Of a stretch of DNA of 29,879 nucleotides, positions 15,301-23,166 are shown in pieces. Every line of letters begins with the position of its first letter. The stretch's first letter is position 1. The notes below the pieces were generated by a model, which saw only the letters and a program-made list of their open reading frames with translations, made no database searches and was not told the DNA's origin. The stretch is from Pseudomonadota bacterium (lineage in GTDB: Bacteria > Pseudomonadota > Alphaproteobacteria > Rhizobiales > Aestuariivirgaceae): assembly GCA_016522385.1 (NCBI GenBank), contig JAEKFU010000671.1, positions 1-29,879 on the forward strand, given 5' to 3'. The translations under genes and the position numbers were made by a program.

Positions 15301-16199
15301 TGACTATGGCTACAAATCCACTGACTACAATAATTTCCAGTAGCCTTAAGCGCCAGGTCCCTCAGGTTGCAATGCAACTAGCGGACGCCATCCGCGGACG
15401 TCATGGATCGGGCGTCGCGGCAGTGCTCGTATACGGCTCGTGTCTGCGCGGCACGCCACCGACTGACAGTCTGATTGACTATTACGTCTTGAGTGACAGT
15501 GCCGCCGCGATTTCCAACAATCCGCTAAGTCGGTGGCTGTGCTGGACCCTGCCACCGAATGTCTATTATGCCCAGGAAACGATTTGGGGTGTCACCTATC
15601 GCGCCAAGTACGCCGCGGTGACACTGCAGCGGTTTGAGAGCAGAGTCTCCCATCGAACTCAAAACCCCTATTTCTGGGCGCGATTTGCGCAACCCGTCGC
15701 CCTGGCCTATTGCCGTGACGAAGAGACGCGTAGCCGGGTGTTGGCAGCGCTTTCAACAGCCGTGCGTACCATGTTAGCGAATATTGCACCGCTTGCGGAA
15801 CCCGAAGACGAGGCGGTCGATCTATGGGCGCGCGGGTTTGCAGCTACATATGAGAGCGAAATACGCTCAGAACCGCCTGAGCGAGCGCGGCGGATCGCTG
15901 AGGACAACCGGAGCTACTATACAGCCATTACGGATGTGGTCCTGGGTGAAGACTGGAACAACCGACAGTGTGCTCGAGAAGCCGACTGGGCTCGCGTCCA
16001 GCGGGTTGGCAAGTTGCTGTCTGTAATGCGCTTGCTCAAGGCGGCTTTCACATTTAGGGGTGGTGCGGATTACTTGGCCTGGAAGATTTCACGCCATTCC
16101 GGTCAAGCCGTCGAATTAAGCGACTGGCAACGCCGCCATCCTATCCTGGCATCACTTACGTTGCTCCCCAAATTACTGAGGTCTGGCGCTGTTCGGTGA
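15300..16199 (+). CDS. Nucleotidyltransferase-fold protein resembling Tam41 CDP-diacylglycerol synthase
   Basis: A 299-residue soluble protein with no confident family name. A nucleotidyltransferase signature is present: VYGSCLRG (G46-S47) followed by D56 and D60 in DSLIDYYVL. Beyond this the order NVYY (87-90), RAKYAAVTL (101-109), FWARFAQPV (125-133) and YESEIRSE matches what I remember of the Tam41 family, which makes CDP-diacylglycerol from phosphatidate and CTP in mitochondria. The ATG at 15300 shares a base with the stop of the lipid kinase gene (TGATG). Kinase next to cytidylyltransferase next to CDP-alcohol transferase suggests it converts the kinase product to a CDP-lipid. The Tam41 link is by eye and needs a profile search. 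Followed by a palindromic repeat. Confidence 0.6.
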   Translation: MTMATNPLTTIISSSLKRQVPQVAMQLADAIRGRHGSGVAAVLVYGSCLRGTPPTDSLIDYYVLSDSAAAISNNPLSRWLCWTLPPNVYYAQETIWGVTYRAKYAAVTLQRFESRVSHRTQNPYFWARFAQPVALAYCRDEETRSRVLAALSTAVRTMLANIAPLAEPEDEAVDLWARGFAATYESEIRSEPPERARRIAEDNRSYYTAITDVVLGEDWNNRQCAREADWARVQRVGKLLSVMRLLKAAFTFRGGADYLAWKISRHSGQAVELSDWQRRHPILASLTLLPKLLRSGAVR

Positions 16200-16212
16200 C
16201 ATGCGTCTTGGA

Positions 16213-16263
16213 CTAGAAGCGTGTCTTTCTTATATGGAACCATTTGAGAAAGGCACGCTCTAA
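16213..16263. repeat. Palindromic CTAG-bounded repeat, copy 3
   Basis: The core 16219-16258 is GCGTGTCTTTCTTATATGG-AA-CCATTTGAGAAAGGCACGC, a near-perfect palindrome with three mismatched pairs; flanks CTAG and CTCTAA. It lies between the converging ends of the Tam41-like gene (stop 16199) and petR (stop 16274). Confidence 0.8.
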
Positions 16264-16273
16264 TCGGCAAGTT

Positions 16274-16954
16274 TCAATCTACGTACAGCGTATAGCCGGC
16301 GCCGCGCACAGTCTGCAGGTGGACCGGCAGTGCGGGGTCTTCCTCGATCTTGCCGCGCAACCGGTTGACCAAAACGTCGACGCTGCGGGCGCTGTCTTCG
16401 GTTCCAGGCGGGGCCAATTCCTGTCGCGGCACCGTATCGCCAGCACGGCTTGCGAGCATACGCAAAAGGTCGCGTTCGCGAGTTGTAAGACGCACCGGAT
16501 TTCCATCGCGCTTCAACTCACCACGCTTCAAATTGAACGCGCAGGCACCGAAAGTCACGTCGCTGGGACCGGCCGCGGGTTCATGGCGCTTGAGAATATT
16601 CTGTATCCGCAACAGCAATTCAGTCGGCTCAAACGGCTTGGCCAGATAATCGTCGCTGCCGGAGGCCAACCCGGCGATCCTGTCATCACTGTGCGACAGC
16701 GCAGAGAGCATGAGTATGGGAATGTTGTTAGTGCCGGCTCGCAATGCCTGAGTCAGCTCGACACCGCTTTCGCCCGGCATCATGACGTCGAGGATCAATA
16801 GGTCGAACTGGAGCGCAGACATCTTTTCGCGGGCTTGTTCGGCATTGGCAGCAACCGACACCCAAAAGCCGTTGTCACGCAGATAAGTGCGTAGAAGCTC
16901 CCTTATCCGCGTGTCGTCATCGACAACCAGGATATGTGGTAGATCATCCCTCAT
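16274..16954 (-). CDS. petR: OmpR-type response regulator PetR
   Basis: A 226-residue two-component regulator. Receiver domain: ILVVDDD at 8-14, phospho-acceptor D56 in LLILDVMMP, and conserved Lys in YLAKPFEP. The C-terminal winged helix carries RLTTRERDLLRMLASRAGD and ends VRGAGYTLYVD, the OmpR/PhoB signature. The gene overlaps petP by 4 bp (ATGA), the same pairing as petP-petR known from Rhodobacter capsulatus and common in Rhizobiales, where the pair was linked to cytochrome bc1 expression. No histidine kinase gene is adjacent. Assignment to petR rather than another OmpR regulator rests mainly on the MarR partner and the ilvE neighbour. Confidence 0.85.
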   Translation of the reverse strand: MRDDLPHILVVDDDTRIRELLRTYLRDNGFWVSVAANAEQAREKMSALQFDLLILDVMMPGESGVELTQALRAGTNNIPILMLSALSHSDDRIAGLASGSDDYLAKPFEPTELLLRIQNILKRHEPAAGPSDVTFGACAFNLKRGELKRDGNPVRLTTRERDLLRMLASRAGDTVPRQELAPPGTEDSARSVDVLVNRLRGKIEEDPALPVHLQTVRGAGYTLYVD

Positions 16955-17487
16955 TCAGGTTCTGCATTACCAATCAAACCCAACACATGCTGCCGGTCGC
17001 CGGGATCAATCATTTCAAAGAGCGCTTTGCGAAATGCGCGGGACGAGTCCGGGCCGCAAGCCTTAAGAGCTGCCTCAAAACGCGTTATCTGCGGTGTGAT
17101 CAGGCGCTCATGTAATTGCCGGCCCGTTTCGGTCAAATAAAGCAGTCTTTGCCGACGGTCCCGAGCGCCTTCGCGTTGGTAGACGAACCCCTTGTCGATC
17201 AGCTCACGAAGCACCCGGCTCAAACTCTGTTTCGTAATGCGCAGGATGTCGAGCAATTCTGCAACGTTCATGCCAGGATTGCGTCCAACAAAATGAACCA
17301 CCCGATGATGCGCACGGCCAAAACCGAATTCATCGAGAATCTGATCGGGATCGGAGACGAAATCGCGATAGGCAAAGAACAAAAGCTCGATCAGGGCAAC
17401 AACGTCGGCGTCCTTGCCGTAGCCTGCCACGAAATCATCGGTTGTCCGCGGTGTCTTGTTCGTTGGTTCTAAAATTATGTCAGTCAT
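16951..17487 (-). CDS. petP: MarR-family regulator PetP
   Basis: A 178-residue winged-helix repressor or activator. The core reads FGFGRAHHRVVHFVGRNPG (helix 1-2), MNVAELLDILRITKQSLSRV (recognition helices), LRELIDKGFVYQREGARDRR with RQRLLYLTETGRQLHERL (wing), all typical of MarR. The start is ATG at 17485-17487; longer forms are possible but would run through a palindromic operator-like site. It is co-transcribed with petR (4-bp overlap) and divergent from ilvE. Autoregulation is likely because a 30-bp inverted repeat is centred on the start codon. Confidence 0.85.
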   Translation of the reverse strand: MTDIILEPTNKTPRTTDDFVAGYGKDADVVALIELLFFAYRDFVSDPDQILDEFGFGRAHHRVVHFVGRNPGMNVAELLDILRITKQSLSRVLRELIDKGFVYQREGARDRRQRLLYLTETGRQLHERLITPQITRFEAALKACGPDSSRAFRKALFEMIDPGDRQHVLGLIGNAEPE

Positions 17488-17500
17488 ATTGACATATTTT
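17471..17500. promoter_or_regulatory. Probable MarR-type operator at the petP start
   Basis: Inverted repeat AAAATTATGTCA / TTGACATATTTT separated by six bases (GTCATA), centred on the petP start codon. Arms TATGTCA (17476-17482) and TGACATA (17490-17496) match perfectly. Size, AT content and symmetry fit MarR dimers, so PetP autorepression is the simplest reading, perhaps also affecting divergent ilvE, whose start is 124 bp away. Confidence 0.6.
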
Positions 17501-17611
17501 ACCGTCGTTGATACCAAATTCAATCCTGTTTGTCGGTTTATTGGCAGATGTGCAAGTCGGATGATGACGCAGCTGCGCGTTCGATTTTCAGCTGTTTGAA
17601 GGAGAAACGCC

Positions 17612-18499
17612 ATGTCCATGTTACCTTTCGACCAACGCGAAGGTGTCATCTGGATGAACGGAGAGTTCGTGGACTGGGCCGACGCCAAGCTGCACGTGCT
17701 GTCGCATGGCCTGCATTATGCCTCTGGTGTGTTTGAGGGTGAGCGCGCTTATGGCGGCGAGATCTTCAAGCTGACCGAACACACCGAAAGGCTTTTCAAG
17801 TCAGCTGAACTGCTTGATATGGAAATTCCCTTCACCGTGGCCGAAATCGACGATGCTTGCCGTGAGACGCTGGTCCGGCAAGGCCTCAAGGACGCTTACA
17901 TTCGTCCAATCGCCTGGCGCGGATCGGAAATGATGGGGGTTTCGGCGCAGCAGACGAAAATCAACGTTGCAATTGCGGTTTGGGAATGGCCGGCCTATTT
18001 CGATCCAGAGGAGCGCTTGAAAGGCATCCGTCTCGATCTGTCCGAATGGCGTCGGCCGAATCCGCAGACGGCACCGTGCCATGCCAAGGCCGTTGGCCTC
18101 TATATGATCTGTACATTGTCCAAGCATGCCGCGGAGCGCAAAGGCTATGCAGATGCAATGATGCTCGACTGGCGCGGCCATGTAGCCGAAGCAACCGGCG
18201 CCAATGTATTTTTCGTCCGGGACGGCGAACTACACACGCCGACGCCGGACTGCTTCCTGAATGGCATCACACGCCAAACGGTAATCGGACTGGCGCGTGA
18301 ACGGCAGATCAAGGTCACCGAACGAACGATCATGCCGGACGAGATGACCGAATTTGAACAGTGCTTTATTGTCGGTACGGCAGCGGAAGTGACCCCGGTG
18401 TCGGAGATCGGCCCATATAAATTTTCGGTCGGCGACATCACTAAGACGTTGATGAATGACTATACGGCCGAGGTTCAGCCGAAAGACGCTGCGGCCTGA
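17612..18499 (+). CDS. ilvE: Branched-chain amino acid aminotransferase
   Basis: A 295-residue class IV PLP enzyme that interconverts Leu, Ile and Val with their 2-oxo acids. Visible: GLHYASGVFEGERAY at the N-terminus, YIRPIAWRGSEMMGV for the cofactor phosphate region, the PLP-binding Lys159 in CHAKAVGLYM, EATGANVFFVRDGELHTPTP and the GITRQTVI loop. Length is usual. ATG at 17612 with AAGGAGA nine bases upstream. It is divergent from petP and monocistronic; a palindromic repeat follows 32 bp after the stop. This family can also include D-amino acid and aminodeoxychorismate relatives, but the WRGSEMMG and C-terminal FIVGTAAEVTPV fit IlvE. Confidence 0.93.
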   Translation: MSMLPFDQREGVIWMNGEFVDWADAKLHVLSHGLHYASGVFEGERAYGGEIFKLTEHTERLFKSAELLDMEIPFTVAEIDDACRETLVRQGLKDAYIRPIAWRGSEMMGVSAQQTKINVAIAVWEWPAYFDPEERLKGIRLDLSEWRRPNPQTAPCHAKAVGLYMICTLSKHAAERKGYADAMMLDWRGHVAEATGANVFFVRDGELHTPTPDCFLNGITRQTVIGLARERQIKVTERTIMPDEMTEFEQCFIVGTAAEVTPVSEIGPYKFSVGDITKTLMNDYTAEVQPKDAAA

Positions 18500-18531
18500 A
18501 GTTGGTAAAAAGTCGCTTACTTGTCTCACTT

Positions 18532-18577
18532 GAGCATGTCTTTCCCATATGGAACGTTTGAGAAAGACACGCTCTAG
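18532..18577. repeat. Palindromic CTAG-bounded repeat, copy 4
   Basis: GAGCATGTCTTTCCCATATGG on the left and CGTTTGAGAAAGACACGCTCTAG on the right form an imperfect palindrome of the same family. It lies between the converging ends of ilvE (18499) and coaA (18638). Confidence 0.75.
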
Positions 18578-18637
18578 AGTCCCAAGCAGGCCGTTCGGCG
18601 TAACATCCACGACAGGTTACATGTTAAATTCGGCCCG

Positions 18638-19588
18638 CTAGATTTTCCGCATGTCCACGGCGTTGATTATGTGGTCGGCGCCTTTGTGGAGAATGAGATC
18701 GGCACGCTGGCGGGTCGGCAGAACGTTTTCACGTAAGTTGAGCAGGTTGATGGTCTCCCAGATCCGGTTGGCGGTCTGGCGCGTTTCGCTGTCGCTCAAT
18801 GTCGCATAGCGATGAAAGTAGGAGCGAGGGTCCTGGAACGCAGTCTCGCGCAGCGAGAAAAACCGATCGATATACCAAGTGCGCAGGACTTCCTCATCCG
18901 CATCGATATAGATCGATACATCGAAATAATCTGAGACGTAAGGGATCGCCTTGCCATCGCGCGGCGGCTTGCCAGTCTGAAGTACGTTGAGGCCTTCAAC
19001 GATCAAAATGTCCGGCCGATCGATGGTGATCGTCTTGTCTGGGATGACATCATAGGACAGGTGTGAATAAACCGGCGCGAACACATTGCTCTTGCCGGCC
19101 TTGATGTTCGACAGGAAACGCAGCAACTGCGGAAGGTCATAGCTTTCGGGAAAGCCTTTGCGGTTCATCAGGCCTTCACGTTCGAGTGTCGCATTTGGCA
19201 GCAGGAACCCATCTGTCGGCACCAGATCAACTTTGGGATGGTTCGGCCAACGGGCCAGCAGACTTTGTAGAATGCGCGCCGTGGTACTCTTGCCGACGGC
19301 AACACTACCCGCCATGCCGATGATGTAGGGCACATTCTTGTGATTGCCGCCGAGAAACTGCTGTGTGGCGCTGAACAGTTCCTGGCGCGCAGCGACATAA
19401 AGATTGAGCAGGCGCGAGAGTGGTAGATAAATCGCCACGACTTCGTCCATGTTGACCCGATCGTTGAGGCCGCGCATTTCTTCCAGTTCCGCGGCAGTCA
19501 AGGTCAACGGCGTGTCGGCACGCAACGCTGCCCACTCGCTGCGGCTGAAGGTGCGATAAGGAGAGAGCTCTGTAGTCTGCTGATCCAT
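18638..19588 (-). CDS. coaA: Type I pantothenate kinase
   Basis: A 316-residue CoaA, which phosphorylates pantothenate in the first step of CoA synthesis. P-loop GSVAVGKS at 94-101, LVPTDGFLLPN with the catalytic Asp, and RKGFPESYDLPQLLRFL, VYSHLSYDVIP, DILIVEGLNVLQ and WYIDRFFSLRETAF in family order; length matches. Start ATG at 19586-19588, 16 bp after hisE stop; a longer reading through hisE is unlikely. It is the last gene of the minus-strand histidine operon, an arrangement shared with other Rhizobiales. Confidence 0.95.
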   Translation of the reverse strand: MDQQTTELSPYRTFSRSEWAALRADTPLTLTAAELEEMRGLNDRVNMDEVVAIYLPLSRLLNLYVAARQELFSATQQFLGGNHKNVPYIIGMAGSVAVGKSTTARILQSLLARWPNHPKVDLVPTDGFLLPNATLEREGLMNRKGFPESYDLPQLLRFLSNIKAGKSNVFAPVYSHLSYDVIPDKTITIDRPDILIVEGLNVLQTGKPPRDGKAIPYVSDYFDVSIYIDADEEVLRTWYIDRFFSLRETAFQDPRSYFHRYATLSDSETRQTANRIWETINLLNLRENVLPTRQRADLILHKGADHIINAVDMRKI

Positions 19589-19604
19589 CAAGTGTGCTGC
19601 CGGT

Positions 19605-19943
19605 CTAGGGTCTGCGGCCCGCCTTTTCTTCCAGCCCGCTGAGGCCGAAGCGCCGCTCGAGCTCGACCATGACACCGCTTAGCGGCACATCACACGCGGC
19701 CAGCAATACCAGTAGGTGATAAAGTACGTCGGCGGTTTCGCTGGTGATGTGAACCTGGTCGCCGGTCATCGATGCAAGGGCCGTTTCAATCGCTTCCTCG
19801 CCGAATTTCTTGGCGCACTTCTCGACACCGTCTGACAGCAGCTTGGCTGTATAGGAGTCGGCGGCTGGAGAAGCCTGTCGCGCCGCGATCGTATCGGCGA
19901 GCGAGGCCAGAACCTCCAGGCGATGTTTTTCCGTCATGCTCAT
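19605..19943 (-). CDS. hisE: Phosphoribosyl-ATP pyrophosphatase
   Basis: A 112-residue stand-alone HisE, catalysing the second step of histidine synthesis (PR-ATP to PR-AMP). The all-alpha MazG-like fold is recognised by KLLSDGVEKCAKKFGEEAIE (the E-x2-E metal site), then SETADVLYHLLVLLAA. HisI is not fused here and must be elsewhere. The start ATG at 19941-19943 overlaps the hisF stop by 4 bp; MTEKH two codons later is an alternative. Confidence 0.95.
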   Translation of the reverse strand: MSMTEKHRLEVLASLADTIAARQASPAADSYTAKLLSDGVEKCAKKFGEEAIETALASMTGDQVHITSETADVLYHLLVLLAACDVPLSGVMVELERRFGLSGLEEKAGRRP

Positions 19944-20728
19944 TCCACTGGAACCTGATCAAGCCGCACAGCCACACCGCGTGCAGCCATATGATGTTTT
20001 GCCTGTGTAATTGTGTACGTGCCGAAATGGAATATCGATGCAGCCAAAACGGCGGCAGCGCCACCTGCCAGGACGCCTTCTGCCATATGATCGAGATTGC
20101 CGACACCACCGCTGGCAATTACCGGCACCGGCACGGCATCGGCAATGGCTCGGGTCAGCGCAATGTCAAAACCATCGCCTGTGCCATCACGGTCCATCGA
20201 GGTGAGTAGAATTTCACCGGCGCCCAGATCAACAACGTCCTTAGCAAATTCGATCGCATCAATTCCGGTGGGATTGCGCCCACCATGGGTGAAAATCTCC
20301 CACCGGTCAGCGGCTGTTGGCTCGGATACCTTCTTTGCATCAATGGCGACGACAATGCACTGGCTGCCGAACTTTTCAGCTGCCTGACGCACAAACGTCC
20401 GGTCGGCGACGGCTGCGGTGTTGATCGAGACCTTGTCGGCGCCGGCCAGTAGCAGTCGGCGAATGTCTTCGGTTGTACGCACGCCGCCACCGACGGTCAG
20501 CGGCATGAAGCACTGCTCGGCGGTCTGGCGCACCACATCAAGAATGATGCCGCGATTTTCATGACTGGCGGTAATGTCGAGAAAACAAAGCTCATCGGCG
20601 CCGGCCGCATCATAGGCCTTGGCGATCTCGACGGGATCACCGGCATCGCGCAGGTCGACGAAATTGACACCCTTGACGACGCGACCGTCTTTCACGTCGA
20701 GACAGGGGATCACCCGGGCCTTCAGCAT
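19940..20728 (-). CDS. hisF: Imidazole glycerol phosphate synthase, cyclase subunit
   Basis: A 262-residue (beta/alpha)8 barrel that uses ammonia from HisH to convert PRFAR to IGP and AICAR. Catalytic D11 (MLKARVIPCLDVKDGRVVKG) and D130 (IVVAIDAKK) are in place; phosphate-binding loops TVGGGVRT and ASGGVGN are visible. Start ATG at 20728. It lies seven bases after hisA and overlaps hisE. Confidence 0.97.
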   Translation of the reverse strand: MLKARVIPCLDVKDGRVVKGVNFVDLRDAGDPVEIAKAYDAAGADELCFLDITASHENRGIILDVVRQTAEQCFMPLTVGGGVRTTEDIRRLLLAGADKVSINTAAVADRTFVRQAAEKFGSQCIVVAIDAKKVSEPTAADRWEIFTHGGRNPTGIDAIEFAKDVVDLGAGEILLTSMDRDGTGDGFDIALTRAIADAVPVPVIASGGVGNLDHMAEGVLAGGAAAVLAASIFHFGTYTITQAKHHMAARGVAVRLDQVPVE

Positions 20729-20735
20729 CGCGATA

Positions 20736-21470
20736 TCATCCTTTGGCGGTCTTGATCAAGGCCAAGGCTTGGGCTGCATCTAGGCGACCATCATATAGTG
20801 CACGACCGGATATAACACCTTCCAAGATATCACAATCTGGTTCGAGCAGACGGGCGACATCGTCGATTGATGCTAGGCCGCCACTGGCAATAACCGGAAC
20901 GGAGGTGGCTTCAGCCAATGCCAGCGTCGCGGCGACATTGATGCCCTTGAAAACCCCGTCCCGGTCGATATCGGTATAGATAATCGCAGCCACGCCGATA
21001 TCCTCGAATTTTTCGGCCAGGTCAATCGCTGTCAGCTCGGACGTCTTCGCCCAACCCTCAATCGCTACTTTGCCGGCCTTGGCATCAATACCAATCACGA
21101 CTTGCCCAGGAAAGGCCTTGCATGCATGCCGCACAAGGTCGGGATCACGCACGGCTACGGTTCCCAGAATTACGCGGTGAATACCGCGTGCCAACCACAT
21201 TTCGATGGTCGCCATATCGCGGATGCCGCCACCCAGCTGCACCGGAATATCGACGGCCGCCAATATACGGTCGACGGCTTCGGCGTTGACCGGCCGGCCA
21301 GCAAAGGCACCGTTCAGGTCGACCAGATGCAACCATTCAAACCCCTGCCCGGCGAACTGGCGAGCTTGTCCGGCCGGGTCATCATTGAAAATCGTGGCCC
21401 TGTCCATGTCACCTAGCTCCAGGCGCACGCACTGGCCGTCTTTCAGATCAATCGCAGGGAAAAGTATCAC
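20736..21470 (-). CDS. hisA: ProFAR isomerase
   Basis: A 244-residue (beta/alpha)8 barrel catalysing the Amadori isomerisation of ProFAR to PRFAR in histidine synthesis. Catalytic D8 (MILFPAIDLKDGQCVRL) and D129 (VVIGIDAKAG) are present, with phosphate loops QLGGGIRD and ASGGLAS. Twelve bases separate it from hisH. Confidence 0.97.
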   Translation of the reverse strand: MILFPAIDLKDGQCVRLELGDMDRATIFNDDPAGQARQFAGQGFEWLHLVDLNGAFAGRPVNAEAVDRILAAVDIPVQLGGGIRDMATIEMWLARGIHRVILGTVAVRDPDLVRHACKAFPGQVVIGIDAKAGKVAIEGWAKTSELTAIDLAEKFEDIGVAAIIYTDIDRDGVFKGINVAATLALAEATSVPVIASGGLASIDDVARLLEPDCDILEGVISGRALYDGRLDAAQALALIKTAKG

Positions 21471-21482
21471 TGGATTTCTCCC

Positions 21483-22130
21483 TCACGGCCGCCATTTGAG
21501 AAAATTGCCAATTAGGGCAAGGCCCAGCTTCTGGCTTTTTTCAGGGTGAAACTGCGTTCCAGCAATATTGTCCTTTGCCACCATTGCCGTTACCGGCCCG
21601 CCATAGTCGCAGGTTGCAACGACATTGTCGTCGCTTGCTGCCATTAGATGATAAGAGTGCACAAAATAGGCGTGCAATCCATCCGGCCCCAGTTCGACCC
21701 CGTCAAGCAGCGCGTGCGGTCGGTTCAGATCGAGAGTGTTCCAGCCCATATGCGGAATCTTGAGCGTCGGATCGTCCGGCGTGATCCGATCGACCTCGCC
21801 GGCAATCCAGCCGAAACCCGGGGTCTCGCCATGTTCCAAGCCGCGATCGGCCATCAGTTGCATGCCAACACAGATCCCCAAAAAGGGTCGCCCAGTAGCA
21901 ATTCGCCCGGAGACAGCCTGCCACATCCCTGCAACGGCCATCAATCCATCGCGGCAATCGCGGAACGAGCCGACACCTGGTAGGACGATCCGCTCGGCCT
22001 GATTGACAATATCGGGATCGCTGGTAACGCGAATATCAGCGGCTATACCGCTTTCTGCGGCAGAGCGCTGAAATGCCTTTTGGGCCGAGCGCAAGTTGCC
22101 GGATCCATAATCGACAATGGCAACGATCAC
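21483..22130 (-). CDS. hisH: Imidazole glycerol phosphate synthase, glutaminase subunit
   Basis: A 215-residue class I glutamine amidotransferase supplying ammonia to HisF. Nucleophile C87 in FLGICVGMQLM, and the H195/E197 pair in GTQFHPEKSQ complete the triad; PGVGSFRDC is the oxyanion strand. The start overlaps the preceding DUF2628 gene by 4 bp. Confidence 0.97.
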   Translation of the reverse strand: MIVAIVDYGSGNLRSAQKAFQRSAAESGIAADIRVTSDPDIVNQAERIVLPGVGSFRDCRDGLMAVAGMWQAVSGRIATGRPFLGICVGMQLMADRGLEHGETPGFGWIAGEVDRITPDDPTLKIPHMGWNTLDLNRPHALLDGVELGPDGLHAYFVHSYHLMAASDDNVVATCDYGGPVTAMVAKDNIAGTQFHPEKSQKLGLALIGNFLKWRP

Positions 22131-22546
22131 ACCGGTACCCCTGCAGACTTTCGGCCTTGAAGTTGCTGTTCGGCGTTGACGAAAAAGCGCTGCTCGGCCT
22201 CGGCCAGATCTTTGCCGGCGACAACTGCCTGTTGCCTGAATCGATTTCTCTCTAGCGTCCAGCGGAGCAAATTGTTGCCTTCAAAGCCGATAATCACACT
22301 CAATGCGAACGAACAAACGAACACCGGACCATCCGGTAGTCCAATGAGTGCCGCCAGGCTGGTGAGAACAATCTGAATTGCAATATAGACGGCTAGAACA
22401 ATCCACATGCGCTTGTAAATCAGCCAAAAGAGCGGCACAAAAAATGCCGGCCAGGAAAACCCTTCCTTAACCAGAACCGCTCCATCGGCCAGGCCGGTCA
22501 AGCTGGCGCCGGCTTCCTGGCGATAATGAACCGAGTAGATTTTCAT
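22127..22546 (-). CDS. DUF2628 small membrane protein in the histidine operon
   Basis: A 139-residue protein of unknown function, conserved at this position between hisB and hisH in Rhizobiales. It starts MKIYSVHYRQ and has two or three hydrophobic segments: SWPAFFVPLFWLIYKRMWIV, LAVYIAIQIVLTSLAALIGL and VFVCSFALSVIIGFEGNN, then a charged tail (RWTLERNRFRQQAVV). The FVPLFWLIYKRMW pattern is the DUF2628 hallmark. ATG at 22544-22546; translationally coupled to hisH. No enzymatic motif is visible and its position may only reflect shared transcription. Confidence 0.85.
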   Translation of the reverse strand: MKIYSVHYRQEAGASLTGLADGAVLVKEGFSWPAFFVPLFWLIYKRMWIVLAVYIAIQIVLTSLAALIGLPDGPVFVCSFALSVIIGFEGNNLLRWTLERNRFRQQAVVAGKDLAEAEQRFFVNAEQQLQGRKSAGVPV

Positions 22547-22572
22547 AGTATGGCACTGCCAACGCGGCCTGG

Positions 22573-23166
22573 TTAGCCTTGTAGCGTTCCCTTGGTTGAC
22601 GGAATGGTATCGGGTTGGCGAGGATCGATTTCGACCGCCTGACGCAGGGCGCGCGCCAAGGCCTTGTAGCAAGTCTCGGCAATATGGTGAGCGTTGTCTC
22701 CATAGAGACTTGCGACGTGCAGCGTGATGCCGGAATTCTGGGCAAAGGCCTGGAACCACTCACGAAACAGCTCGGTGTCCATATCACCGACCTTGGGTGT
22801 TGGAAAATCCACCTGCCAAATCAGGTAGGGTCGGCCGGACAGATCAAGCGCAACCCGAGTGAGCGCCTCGTCCATCGGCAGATGGAAACTGGCATAGCGT
22901 GTGATGCCGCGGCGTTCGCCAAGCGCCGTCGCCATGGCCTGGCCAATCGCGATACCTGTATCTTCGGTGGTGTGGTGCATATCGATGTGCAAATCGCCCG
23001 AAGCGTGGACTTTTAGGTCAAAAAGCGCATGCTTGGCGAGCTGTTCGAGCATATGATCGAGAAAGCCGATGCCTGTTTCGACGTCATAAGTCCCGGTTCC
23101 GTCGAGGCATAGCTCGACGGCAATATCGGTCTCATTGGTCTTCCGGCTGATCTTTCCGGTGCGCAT
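22573..23166 (-). CDS. hisB: Imidazoleglycerol-phosphate dehydratase
   Basis: A 197-residue stand-alone dehydratase converting IGP to imidazole acetol phosphate. Metal-binding repeats are visible: GFLDHMLEQLAKH, DMHHTTEDTGIAIGQA, GDNAHHIAETCYKALARAL. First gene of the operon hisB-DUF2628-hisH-hisA-hisF-hisE-coaA, all on the minus strand. No phosphatase domain, as usual for alphaproteobacteria. ATG start at 23166. Confidence 0.97.
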   Translation of the reverse strand: MRTGKISRKTNETDIAVELCLDGTGTYDVETGIGFLDHMLEQLAKHALFDLKVHASGDLHIDMHHTTEDTGIAIGQAMATALGERRGITRYASFHLPMDEALTRVALDLSGRPYLIWQVDFPTPKVGDMDTELFREWFQAFAQNSGITLHVASLYGDNAHHIAETCYKALARALRQAVEIDPRQPDTIPSTKGTLQG

